Origin: Mycteria americana
Lineage: Eukaryota > Chordata > Aves > Ciconiiformes > Ciconiidae
NCBI RefSeq assembly: GCF_035582795.1
Contig: NC_134367.1
Location: 41,443,062 to 41,507,061, forward strand
DNA: 64,000 bases
Direction: 5' to 3'
Below, piece after piece: positions 49,886-62,262 of the stretch. The stretch's first letter is position 1. The number at the start of each line of letters is the position of its first letter. The notes under the pieces are model-generated. The model saw nothing but the letters and a program-made list of their open reading frames with translations, did no database searches and was not told the origin of the DNA. The position numbers and the translations under genes were made by a program.

Positions 49886-51726
49886 TTATGTGTCTGGTTG
49901 TGATCTGCAGAAGGAAGCCCTGCTGCCTTCTCCTCCATCCATTTAGGATGTAGTCCAGGTGCCATCAAGACATGATCACGCATAAACACAACGCTTGGGT
50001 CCAGTCCTGGGAGGTGATGAGCTTTCTCAATCAGTTCAACACAGCCTAAGTCTTGTCCTTCCCAGGACAAGGAGGTTCAGGACAGTAACACAGTCTTTAT
50101 CCTCCCTCCTGCCCTCCCAGCTCATTGTGAGATTGGCAAGAAGGGCCATGCTGCCATGTGTTCCCTTGGCCGAGCTGGCTGAAAAACCTGCTGCACCTGG
50201 CAGCATGTCTCTCCAGGGGCCAGGTATGCATCGGGGGACTCTCCTGGCCTCTGCTGCTCTCCTCCTGTTAACGGAGTACAAAGCGTGGGGCCATGGATGA
50301 GCAACCACCCTGTGGTGTGGTAGATGGGCTTCCTGGGCATGGTCCGTCAGGGATCCACCATGGAGACTCCATCCATCGTGTTGTGCTTTCCTCCCCCAAG
50401 AAACGGCAGCTTCTCTGCGAATAATGGTACTTCCAGAGAAGGGGCTCTTGAGTGGCCATTCCCGTCTGGTACTCGGGCAAGGAAGAAGCAGCTACTGAAC
50501 AAGTGCACTGATGTACCTAGCCTGTCCAGGCCTAATGTTTATTTTTATTAGCAATAAGTAGCTGTGAGAGTCTCTGAATGTCTCTGATAGATAATGAAAG
50601 CTTCACTTCAAAAAACAAGCAACAAATAGCTTTAAGGAAGTTTTATGACTGAACTGGGAAGCACTGTTGTTTTTGTGGCTTGCAGACCCCAGGGGGAAGC
50701 GAGAACTGGAAGCACTTTGCATCGGGCTCAGGCTGCCTCAGTTCCATCTGTGTTCAATTAAATCCTGGCCAGCTAGTGATACCCATCGTCGTGCCTGCGG
50801 CCGAACCCGGCGCTGCTGCTGCAAGGGGTTAGATGTGGCTGGAGTCTAAGGTGAAGGGTAGATGACTGAGGCAGCCAGCCCTTGCCCATCTCTTCAGACC
50901 TGGACTAGGGTGCTGCCCCAGAGCTCCTGTTTAGGTTCAGATAAACCTCTATGCTCCAGAATGGAGGTGCTAACGGTGGTCGCTAACAATTTTAAGTGCT
51001 TTTAGATATTAGATGCTGCCAATGCGTGCTGAATTAATGAGGCTTAGGGTGCCTGAAGTTGGCATACGGTGGGATTTGGATCTGTTTATGGCTCGTGGCA
51101 GTACAGGACAGGGAAGGCATCAGGCAGAGTTGCCTGTGCGGGGATGCATGGCCCCAGCCCTGTGCCTGTCCTTGCTATGTGGTGTTTCATGGCGTTGTCT
51201 TCTAACATGCATGCAAGGATGGCAACCTGTGCCAGCCAGTGCTGAGAAAGTGCTTAGACTCTGCTCTTTGAGCTTCATTAGCAGGCTCCAAGCACACATC
51301 CCCAGCCAGGAAATCAAAGGCAGTAAATACATTCAGACTTTCAAAGCAGGCTTAGATACTGTGAGGTGCACTGGAAAAGATTATGTTTGCAGGCTGCTGA
51401 AGGCAGCGGGGAAGGAAGAGGCAATGCCGAGTGCTCTGCAAGACCTGCCCCTGGCTGACAAGCCATCAGCCTCAAGGCTTGGTTTTCATCTTGGAGCCCC
51501 ACCAGATGGGTTGAGATGTTGTTTGGTGTGTCACTCCCAAGTCTCCCCTGGACCCCTGAGCTCACGGATGTATTAGACAATATCTGTGCTAAGAGATAGT
51601 CCTTAGATCTTGGTCTTCTGCAGACTTTGTGGCCATGCTGTAAGGTCCTCCCTTTGGGCATTTGGAGAAGGGAAAGATGAGGCAGGGAAGAAGCTTTCTT
51701 TGATGTTGAAACACTTTATTTTTTTT

Positions 51727-51745
51727 GGGGGGGGGGTTGGGGGGG
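51727..51745. repeat. G-rich run (G10-TT-G7)
   Basis: Two adjacent G-runs after a T-run, compatible with G-quadruplex formation on the plus strand. Confidence 0.7.
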
Positions 51746-54700
51746 ATAGCTATTTATTTGCTTTTGATGGAGCCAGGGCAAACCATTTGTTTGATGGATT
51801 AGGCAGTTAGTTTTAATTTGTCAGGTTGCCTAGGGTACGGGACAGGCAGGTTAGCTGGAGCAATTGTCTCTATACAAATGGAAAGAATAAGGTCCTGAAA
51901 CGATAGCATTAAGGGGACTGCTCTCTCCTCTGCAGACCATTCCACAATACTTACCCTTTAAATCCCAGTCAAGTCTCTTGAGGAGACCTGAGTTAGCAGT
52001 TAGAAGTTAAAGGCTTCTGTGGCCTTTTAGCTGCAGGTTACATACCGCTCTAATAATGCAGCCTTTGACATATGCAATGCTGTTTTTTCCTCTCATAGGA
52101 ATGGTTTGATAAAGGCTGTTTATTTTTTTGTGCTGTTGCTAATACCTCAAGCCTCTATTAGCATGAGTTGCCAGGTGTAACAGCAATATATGTAAAAAAC
52201 AGGCCATTAACTCAGTGACATGCAAAGGAGAATATTATGAGTCTACTCCTCTGTGGCCAGAGAGCTTACGCATTACTGGTAACGTCTGGCTCGTTTGGTC
52301 CCCAGTTTAGGTTAGGATAGCTTAAGGGTACACGAGGTACAGACATATGTTAGTGTGAGGAGAGGTGCAGTCTGGACTGCCAGGGATGATGATGACTACC
52401 AGCTTCCCATGTGCATCTTGGCACCCCAGGGAAAATATGGGATACTTTGCCCTCCTGTGTAAGGCTATGGTTGCAATTACTTTTGTGGAGTAAACACATC
52501 CACAGCTCAGCAGTGTGGCTGACTGATGTATGACTGGCCTCTATCGCTCTGCTTGCGAATGTGGTAGAGCTCTTCTAATTTACAGCAGCTTCTCCTCCTG
52601 GTTTATTTACCAACCAAGACTCTACAGAAGATTGATTTTTTTGATACAGAACTAGACAGTTTCTTTTTTTAATAATACAGGCCTGTAAAATCAAAGTTTG
52701 ACTTGTTTTTTCTAAGAGTGAACATTTCGCAAGTGCTCATGCTGTCATTGGTAGGGATTCAAGTAAAATTTGAGGAGCAAAAAGGCACCGAGTGCTCATG
52801 CTGCTGAAGAGGTTGTAGTGGTTGTCCTGCCTGAGTGCTGCAGATGCACCTGAGACGCCGTTTGCTTCCACGATCGCCCACCAACTGGTCAGCAGCTCCT
52901 TCTGCAAAGCACCTCCATGCCTCTCTGCAGTGATGAGAAACTAACTGCTTCAACTCCCAGTAACTTACCACTTTGATTCCCAGTAGCAACAGTGCAGAAA
53001 CAGATAGAGCAGTACAGAGAGGGGCAACATGAAGCAGGCAGTGAGAGGAGTTTGCCCCAGAGGTGATGGGCACCTGCACAAGAGGGTGCTCACACTGTGG
53101 TACGAGGGCTGCTGCAGCACGAAGATCACCCTGCCTGCCCTGGGTCTTTGTGTACCAGTGAGGAGAGGCGTTCACCATGGCATGCCCAGCGCAAGGCGTG
53201 CCCGCAGCGAGTCGGCCACGTGGCTGGTAGGCAGAGGGATGACTTGCATGTTCTGCCCGTCCACCTGAGCATGGGCATTCCCAAAGGCTCAACAGGAACG
53301 TAGGTATCTTTCAAGAGAAGGAAAAGACAAAGGGAATTTTGCAACCCAATCGTTACTTTTGTTGTTGAGGAAAAGTGTGTATTCATGCCAGCAAAGTCAC
53401 TGAAACTGAGAATGGGGAGAGTTTTCTTAGCTCTGATGAGGACTTTGCCTTTGAAGGACACAGATGCAGCCCCTGCAGTTTTGACGCTTCAGTGGGCTCT
53501 GAAACTCAAGTTTCTGTCAGCACTCCTGTTTGGAAGTGCAGAACACTTTTAGACTGTTCTGATAATGAACAAGACGACCCTGAAAGTCCCATTACATGCT
53601 TGGCACAGCAGGAACCTGGCTTGATGGAGCTGTTGAGTTGCCTGTGTGACAAATCCTGCGCCAGTTCCCAGCTCTGAAACCCAGGTCACACAGTCTGGAA
53701 ATGATCTGGCAGGCATAACATGTCCAAAAAGGATAAAAAAACTAATGTTATTTTTTAGCTGGATCAGTTCAGCTGGATCTGACTTACCAGGCAGCCATGC
53801 AAGCGCTTGTGTTGGCACTATGGAGGAGGCACAGCATAGAGAGGAGAAGGAACAAACTGCCAGAGGGCACGGGACCACAGAAAATGTACATCAGCTCATG
53901 TTCTCATGCTATGCCATTGTTCACTTTCCTACAAGAAACGCTTTCCCATTCATTCCCACCTCCACACTCTGCTCTCTAGAAGGCAAGTGCCCTGTTCCCT
54001 TTTGAGACTTCAGTCTACACTTTCATAGCCAGCAGAAGGATTTAAGCCTCAGCAGGGGCCAGCTGACACAGCAGCTAAGATTAGATCACAAACAGCTATT
54101 AAAAAACCTCGTGTAATCAGCAAGAAAGGGCAAAGAGCAAAAGCGTAAGAATAGAACGGCACTGAGTTTAAAGCCCCCTCTGTCCTTTCTTATGATAGCC
54201 AGTAGCTTCATCATACCTGCAATAATAAAATAAAGCATCTGCAGGGCCCAGCAGTATTTTGAATGGGATTAAAAGGAAACGAAATGGTGGACACCCTCAC
54301 TTCAAATCAGGGCTGACTGTCTTGAATGAGAGAACCCAAAACATCTCAGCTTAGATATGTGTTTAGGAGGTCAGCTGTCGGTCACTATAGGAGTGGTCCT
54401 TTCCAGCACCAGATGCAACCGCTGCTTGCATTGCCAATGAGTGAGACAACTCAGTCCTTTGACTAAGCTAAACTAGATCCTCAGCTTTCCCAGGGGAAAA
54501 TGATGTTAAATAGTTTACCTGCGGATATCACTTGCATAGAAAACTGGGCTAAATGCACAATTTGTAGGTGGATAATGTGGTCTTTTTTGAGTCTTTTATG
54601 ACATTTTGCTGTTCAGCTGCTCTTCCTGTAATCAATCTACAGGGACTGTAGCCCGGTGTTTTTTTTATCTTCTGCACATAGCCACATTTTGGTCAGCTCC

Positions 54701-56101
54701 AGGATCATGAGTGAGGAACACCAAAGCTGAAAGTGGAACCTTTTCTTAAAGAACAATTTGGGGTAAAAAAGCAGACGTTCAAGCTACGCACAATCCACAC
54801 TCATGGCTGATGAAGCACAGGCAGGAAGAAGCCAGCACCCTTTGCAAGTGCCTCGCCATAGGCACCAACCTTTGGGTGCAATAACTTTGGCCGTGTCCCT
54901 GCCAAGAAGCCCATCAACAGCTGCCCAGGTGGGAGTGGGGGGGTTTGAACCTGAGGCTTTCCTGCCCTGCACGGCAGTGTCCCCCCAGCACCTCCCAAGC
55001 TGTAAGGGGAGGTAGGACGTCCCTGGGGAAGGAGTTGCAGCCTAGAGAGCTTTGCTCTTTTCTCATCTCCTGCTAGGCTTGCTGTGAAGTGGCAAATCCT
55101 CTTTCTTCACCTCCTTGTCCAGATCAGCGCTTTGCAGCGCCCGGGTGCCCTGGCCCCGCTGCTGCAGGCCACTCAGCAACACTACCGGCTGCAGGCGGAG
55201 AGACCGTCCCTCCCTCTGCCAGAGCTGTGAGGTTTTGCTAGTACTATAATAAGAATAAATAAAAGCCTTCAAATAAATAGGAAAAGATAAGGAGGCAGAT
55301 AACTGTAATTCTCATGACTGATAGTATTACTCAATTTAGACATTAACATTCTGGCTAAAGCTTTAAACCTTGGATTTACTGAGCATGCCTGTTATTAATT
55401 TTGCCTACTCAGACTGCATTGGTAGCAGGTAGGTGTATAATTTCAAAATGACTTTGAATTAGGTTAAAAGTTAAGCATTGCAGAGACAATGATTATATTT
55501 TTTTCCCAGGCTGCTGATGAAAGGCCTTACAGGATTTATTATTACCCTTGTGAAGGTTTGGGAGGAGTGTTTGCTGGATGGATCCATAGCCTGTATAATT
55601 CCCCACGTTCCTCTATTAAAATGATACCCCTAATCCTTGTTCCTTAACTAAGAAATGATGTATAGCAGGTCCCCACCTCTGCATTATTAGCCTGCTTTGT
55701 CTTAAATCCTTTCTTTTCAGAGTTTCAGCCAGAGATGATTATTCGTCACCCCTCTTGACGAGGTTCCTCCACTCGGCCAGGTCACAGCAACCACCAAGCC
55801 CTGCCTCGGAGGACAGGGACACCGCAGGGGAGTCCCCAGAGACCCTCGCAGCATTACACACACAGCGGCTCCGGGAACAGCCTGCCACAAACAAGAACTG
55901 GGGCGTTTCCAGCTCCCTTCCCTTCTCCCTCTCTTCAGCTCCATGGAAAGTGGGTATCTCTGTGATGCTGAGCCCTGGAGGGACTTTCGGTAAGATCCAT
56001 GGGGAAAAAAAATAGCAATGGCAGGACTTGATCCATCCAGTTATGGCTATAAATGGCAGAAGAGGTTTCCCCTTTGTGAAATCAGTGGCTGTGAAGTTGT
56101 T

Positions 56102-56151
56102 TCATCATCATCATCATCTTATTATTATTATCATCATTATTATTATTATTA
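56102..56151. repeat. (ATC/ATT)n trinucleotide repeat
   Basis: tcatcatcatcatcatc passing into attattatt, tcatc and attattatt. Confidence 0.9.
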
Positions 56152-57968
56152 CATGTAGAGAGACTTCTTTATTTTGGGGAAAGATTTCTGAGTATGTGTG
56201 TAACCTGTTTTCACCATGCACACACATATATGTCTATACATGGAGAGTGGGGGAGAAAGCAGCATCAAAACGGCGTCAGTGCAAGTGGTCAGGAAGCGAC
56301 TCTGTCAGCATTGCTGTGAGAGCAGTTTTGTTCGTGATGTTCTCTACCCCATCTGCACACATATGGATAAATAAATTGCTTCACTCCCATGACAAGTCCA
56401 TTGAACTCCTGCCAGACTTTATGATTGTGCATTGACCCACCAGAATTCAAAATAGATTATCTGGGAGGTAAAAAAACCCAAACCCCAATGAATATAGAGG
56501 CTGTTATTTATTCTGTCTCATCTTTGTTTTAATGTCAGTGAAAATGCAAATACAATGGAATATAAAATTGCACTTTCCAAATGCAAACTCATAGTTTGAA
56601 AATGTAGGGTAAGATATCATTTCTGCTGAAGTCAATAAAAAATTCTTAGTGACTTTATTGAGACAGGATTCCATACCTTAATATGCTTCAACATTAAACT
56701 GCGTGCTGCTCTGAATACCAAAGATGATTTATTGGAAAGCAGTACCAGGGCATGTCATACCTAGTCATTAGGATTACCTTGGGCTTATTATCACTCTTTC
56801 TGTTAACTGAATTTTAAAGATTGGTATTCGATGGCCGTTCATATTAAGGAGCCCTATTAAGGCAATCATGTGCTTCATACATTGTGCTGCTATCTAAAGA
56901 AAACTGTGTTGATATTCTTTATATCCATTACCTAAAAAGACCAATGGACAAAGGCAGAACAGAGGAAGACATGTATTCTAAACTGTCAAATAACCTCCCC
57001 CACCCTATGCTTTCTTAAACACAGGCAAAATTATTTTTTTCTCTTCTTTTATAATCTGTTGCCAGATATTATGATTTAAGTTTTAAATCAAGCCAAAGCT
57101 GGACTTTCACTGAAGACAGAATGTATGTTTTTAAAAAAACAACAAAATGCAGATGTTTTATTGATGGTGTGTGCGCACGATGATATTGTGACTTCTTAAC
57201 ACAACTGTCAGAAGAGCGGAAATAATAATGGACGTTAATGTGAAGGGCTGAAACGATGACAGTGTATTTGCCTGCACACTTCCTGAGCTGGTATAGTGTG
57301 GGAAAGCAGTTGCTTGGAAAGTTGTCATTATTTCATTATTTCCTCTTGTTTAGAATAGACTTAGGTGTTACCATCAAGAGGAGCTGTCGGTTTGTGGCAG
57401 TATAGCCCTTATTTTATAGTGAGCATGCGAATACAGTGGGAATTGTCTCCTGGCTGCTTTGGAAGTGACAGCTTTCAGCAGAAATATTCAGACTTCTTCA
57501 TTTAAATGTAGTATGCAGCTAAAGATTAAGAGCTCATCTTTCATTTCTAGTTGCTTTTGTTTTGCCAAGACTTTCTCAATTCATCAGTGACCTGATTTTT
57601 AAAAATACAAATACTGTGACACAACCATGATCCGAAGCCCCAGGACATGCCTACTTCGTCCCCTAAGGACCTCCGCTGTTTTCACACCACAAATGTGGAG
57701 AAGGAAAATTGCCCAAGTAACATGAATCTGAGATTAAGTCATATGAAAAACTAATCCTTTGAAATGGGCAGGGACCTTTCTATGGCATTTAGTGGGCTTT
57801 GGATCAGGCGTGTGGGACCACAAAGAGATTATAAGTGTTTTTTCAACCCTTCCTTTCAGTTGTGGATGAGCAGCGGTCGGGCACTTTCGTGTGCCCGACA
57901 GGCAGTGGCATGGCTGAGCTTGCTCTCCCTGCACAGCTTTTGTGCATCCCTGTTGGGCGACTCCATCG

Positions 57969-57986
57969 CCCCCCCCCCCCCCCCCC
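57969..57986. repeat. C18 homopolymer
   Basis: Eighteen consecutive C; length may be unreliable in assembly. Confidence 0.85.
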
Positions 57987-59221
57987 AACTCTGTCCCCGC
58001 TAGCACTGGCCAAAACTAGACTAACTTTTTGTTTGTCTCAAGTCTTTGATTACATTTACAACCATCAATAACTAATTTAGGCTGTTGTTGCTTTTGGCAG
58101 CACTGTTTTGGTTTGTATTCCTTTCTTCTGCTCTTTTGTGTTTTGTTTTTTCTGAAGTATATGGGTTTCTCTTAATGTGACATCTCTGTGCAAACATATG
58201 CATCTGAGGAAGGCAAAAGAGATTTATTGCATTTTGGCTAATACAGAGGAAAGGGGAAATTGCCTACATAGTGAAACAGGAGATTCAGTTTTAACTATGT
58301 CATTTCTCTCTTGTCTCCATAGTACTGAATACACAAATATAAAATATAAAATCTACCTCCTCCTTCAAACATATCAACGTACAATTAAAACCCACAAAGC
58401 CTGACAACCTGTTGTCAAGTTGTTTAAGCAGTTGTTTCAGAATCTGACAGACAAACTTATAAACAAAACGTAGAGCACCAGATTGTGGGATGAGGCAGCA
58501 TCATCACGTGGCTTCCTCAGTTATCTCAAAATTTGGAAAACAAAAAAAGTAGAGGAATACTTTTTCTCCTTGAATAAATAACAGTTTAATTACATTATAG
58601 AAATAAAATATGATATGGTAGGAATACACTGGAAATCTTACAGAAATACTATTCTGCTACTGGTAGGTAAATGGTCAAAGCTACTTTTCATGACAATCTG
58701 AACAGTACTTGTGTACAAACTATTATACAGGTTGCTAATGAAAAATATTGCAGCAGTTGCAAGGATGTTACCAGCTCAAACAAACATCTAATGATACAAT
58801 ATTCTTCTAAGAGGAAGTAATAATGTTAGATTTACAGACAATAAAGAGTATGTTCTCCACTTTGAAACACTGGAAATAAAAAGCTCAGGTAATCCAATTT
58901 CTTTACCTCATATTATCACAAGGAAAGATTTTCCTTTCACTATGAAACAGCATCCCAAGAGACCCTGTAAACAGTTTATTCAAAGGTAGTACTTGAGATG
59001 TCACAGCAACTTCAACAATTGTCCTAGTCTACAATTACAGACTTTTTAGGCCACTGCTTGTACAGATGACTTTTTTTATTTTTCACTTATATACATACAT
59101 TCAGCCCAATAACAGCAGGTAAAATGCGCTGTCTATCTCACAATAGACACACTAAAATTTTCATCAAAAGGCCAGTGCAAGAAGATGTGGATAGTGATTG
59201 CACAGCATCGAGGAGATTGTA

Positions 59222-59428
59222 TTATACAAATATACAATTAGACTGTTGAGAATCTAACTCTGCACGCATGTGACATAGATGGTCTTCTTGGTAGATACGC
59301 GACACGGAGTTGGTACGTATACGTAACTGCAACGATCGTTGCTTGGATGATGATGACGGTGTGGGTGGCTGTGGAACACAGTTATCGTTTGGCTGTGCTA
59401 TCACTAAGTGAAGGTAGGCAACTGCAAA
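59222..59428 (-). other. Unidentified 68-codon open frame with protein-like composition
   Basis: The minus frame from 59428 to the TAA at 59222 reads as a polar peptide: PPTPSSSS, basic RSLQLRIRT, and a C-terminal CIFV that would fit a CaaX pattern. It has no good ATG near its start; a splice-acceptor-like aatttgcag lies at its 5' edge. It is rich in CpG although the surroundings lack them. It most likely lies in the CNR1 3' UTR. Not recognised as any family. Confidence 0.2.
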
Positions 59429-59929
59429 TTAGGAATACCTAAAGCTGAAGTTTAAGTACAGCTTATCTTGGAACGGCAGCAGATTTTTCTAATGAAAGAG
59501 TAGTTCTACTTAGTGAGCAACGCGTAGGGAAATTGTTGCCACCTCTTTAATAAATGGTTCTAAGTGAACCGACACAGTTCCCAGAGCTTTAGAAAAACTC
59601 ATTATGCAAATGAAGATACTGATGATAGACAGTAACATTTCACAGGATGCTATTTCTTATTATATCAGTAAGCACCAAGTTAAGTGCCAAGACAGCCCCA
59701 TTGTCCCATGATTTATCATGTAAAATTTAGAACTTGAATGCACAACGAAAGTCCATGAAGTTTGCATTTAATTCACAAGAAGACAGTTTCAAAAATGGCT
59801 CTTAAAATACCTTTACATTTCAAATGGGCTTTCCCCCCTGCCTCCTGCAAGAGGGCTGCTTTAGGATGGACCTCACCTAGATATGAGAAAGATCTTTCAG
59901 GAGGAGGACTTGCATGTCCTCTGGGAATC

Positions 59930-60380
59930 CTCTGCAAGCCGCGGGTTTCGGCTGACTGCCGGGCCCCTCGAGAAGGTGGTGCCCCGTCCTACCGCCCAGC
60001 TAAGCTGCAGGGCAGGGGGGTGGAGGAGGAAGGTACCCCTGTCTCCTCCAGCCGCTGCTCAGCACCTCGCCTGATGAGATCTTTAAAATGTGCCGCCCCT
60101 CACCAAGCCTGAACTTGGAGCCACTTACGCCCCTGCAGAGCCACGGGCTGAAATCGGCCGGGCCGTTTGGCTGCTCTGGCCCGCACCGAGGCATCAGAAG
60201 CACCACGGGAACAGCACGGTGGCCAGAGAGCCCGGGGCTGCCGCCCTGCTCTTTCCCTGCGTAACCCCGAGGACGGGCGGCGGGGCAGCACGGACTTGGC
60301 TCCACTCGCCCGGTGCCACGGCAGGAGTCTCCCCTCTTGCGGCAAGCGTCCGGCAGCCAACGGGCTAAGCCGCCTTTGCA
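59930..60380. other. GC-rich, CpG-rich island in the CNR1 3' region
   Basis: About 450 bp dense in CpG (gccgcgggtttcgg, gacgggcggcggggc, cggccgggccg) with AT-rich DNA on both sides. It could be an internal CpG island with promoter activity, a GC-rich insertion, or a bird-specific UTR block. Long open frames occur on both strands here, as expected of GC-rich DNA, and none resembles a known protein. Confidence 0.6.
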
Positions 60381-61027
60381 GCTATTTTGGCAGAAATCAG
60401 CCAGAAGGGTGAGGAAACGACCCGAAAAAGCAAGGCAGCAGAGAAGAGGACCCCATACCTTCTGATTCAGAACGGAATTACAGAATATCCGTGCCTCAAA
60501 GACTATCCGGTAACGTGCTCCTTGCAAAAGTGCCAGGCTGCAGAAACAATCCCACCAGGGAACAGAGGAGCATTTTCCTTCAACAACTTCTCTTTCCTCA
60601 AAGCTGATGGTGTCAAACCTTGCCATCTGTATTCTGATTTCACAGTGAGACTCACCTCATTTCAAGCAATGAGATTTGAATACTGCTGGTCTTAAAACAA
60701 ATTATAATTTATTTCTGGCTTTCTCAGTTTTCAGGAACACCATTGACAGACGCTGCAGTTGTCAGCGCAGGCTCATGCCATGCTCTGCCTCTTGTTTCCC
60801 CTTATTCTCAAGTACAACTGAAAGGTTGCTTTCTCTAGCACATGGATACACCTCTCAGAGTGGATCGGGATGTTCTCAATACGGTACTTTCATCAGTAAT
60901 CAGTTGGAAGAACTCAATTTTAGAAACAGAATTCGTGTGCAAAGCGTGCAACAAGAAATACAGTTTACATTTGGTCATAATGACCCATCTTAGTTATGCT
61001 ACCATGACTCACACTGATTAGTATACT

Positions 61028-61066
61028 TACACACACACACACACGCACACACACGTACACACACAT
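61028..61066. repeat. (CA)n dinucleotide repeat
   Basis: acacac run with CG and TA interruptions, inside the presumed CNR1 3' UTR. Confidence 0.9.
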
Positions 61067-62203
61067 AGATATTTATTTATATACACGCTCACACAAGAAG
61101 AAAATGTCTAAGTCTGACAATATTTCCTCCTCTTTTAGTGAAGATGGGAGTTTGGCATCTCAGGCTCTGAATCTGCTTAAACCTGGGATACAGGAATGCG
61201 ACACACTTCAAGTATACATCGACTGCACAGTGATAACATCGCACACTGAGTCTGAGACACATGCTGTCTTCAGTGGTCCAGCACCAGCACGGGGCTTAAA
61301 ACCAGTTGCCCGTTAAAGGAGCCAATATCCGGGACCTTCGCCTTTGAGTGTTTGTATTCACGCAACGCCCGAGAGCAGGGCGATAGTCTGTACGACCACA
61401 AACGTCCTTCTGTATAAACGCAGTGGTAGTTAAAAGTCTGAACCAGTGCATTCCTCTCTTACATTCCTCCTCTATTCCTTTGTTGCTGTTACTCTCGTAT
61501 GCATGTGAAAGTAAAAGGTAGTGGGGAAATAATTTTAATAGAAGAACACAAAGCCTCTCCTCTAAGTCCACAGAAGACCACTAAAAGTGTAAAATTTCCA
61601 AAATAGCTCATAGGAATTCTTCAAATACAGTAAGTGTTTTCAATGGGGTTTACATATCACATTTCACATTATTTCCACGGAAGTCTACCTTATCACTTTG
61701 TTTAATCAGACAAATATCAATAACACATAATAAAACAGCATACAATTCACGGGACACGACACGTTTTACAAAACCTCTAAAACTCAGCACTGCCGCTTTT
61801 GGAAAAAATCAAAAACTCCTATTACTTACGGACATGAAATACACTTCACATTGAAATGAACAGCATGATTACAAGGCTTTTTTTCTTATTTGATGGTGTT
61901 GGTTTAGGATGCATTAGTTTTCAATTAGGTTTCACAATTTTTCTTCACACCCCCAAAAGGAACTGTTGCTAACCCGGTATTTTCTCTGTGCTCTTTCAGG
62001 AAACTTACTATTATTCAGTAAACACTTTTTGAGAAAAAAACTTTTGAAAATTTAGCTTGACTCCCTAATTGTAAAACCTGAAGAACTGGCTGATGGTAAT
62101 GCTCGTAACACAATCATCGCCCAGCTTACAATGACAAACCAAAAAAATATTACAGGAGGGTACAAACACGTTAAGCCACGGGTTTGGTTTTCTCTGTTGT
62201 TGA

Positions 62204-62223
62204 TTTTTTTTTTTTTTTTTTTT
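62204..62223. repeat. Homopolymer T20 (A20 on the CNR1 strand)
   Basis: Uninterrupted T-run immediately downstream of the CNR1 stop codon on the transcribed side. Confidence 0.95.
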
Positions 62224-62262
62224 AACTAACTCCTTTTCTCACAACGCTGAGAAGTCTCTGAC

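Larger units (their letters stand above)
49886..58559. other. Intergenic between the ancient CR1 and the CNR1 3' end
   Basis: Contains G10-TT-G7 (51727-51745), a trinucleotide repeat (56102-56151), a C18 run (57969-57986) and many short open frames without recognisable homology. The longest, 187 codons at 51013-51576, is of a length expected by chance. AT-rich 56450-57620 could hold conserved regulatory DNA for CNR1, but nothing in the sequence alone proves it. Confidence 0.5.
58560..62262 (-). other. CNR1: Probable CNR1 3' UTR and flank
   Basis: About 3.7 kb after the stop, matching the long 3' UTR known for CNR1 in mammals. It is AT-rich with two exceptions: a GC-rich island (59930-60380) and a CpG-retaining block (59250-59400). 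Candidate minus-strand polyadenylation hexamers are AATAAA at 58980-58975, ATTAAA at 58590-58585 and AATAAA at 58228-58223. I cannot tell which is used. A 20-nt A-run on the transcript strand (62223-62204) lies 40 nt after the stop. Confidence 0.6.

Noticed and set aside
51013-51576. 187-codon plus-strand open frame
   Set aside because: A length expected about once by chance in 64 kb on both strands; no recognisable motif or splice context.
60000-60626. 208-codon minus-strand frame in the CNR1 3' region
   Set aside because: Explained by the GC-rich island, which also leaves the opposite strand open; no recognisable homology.
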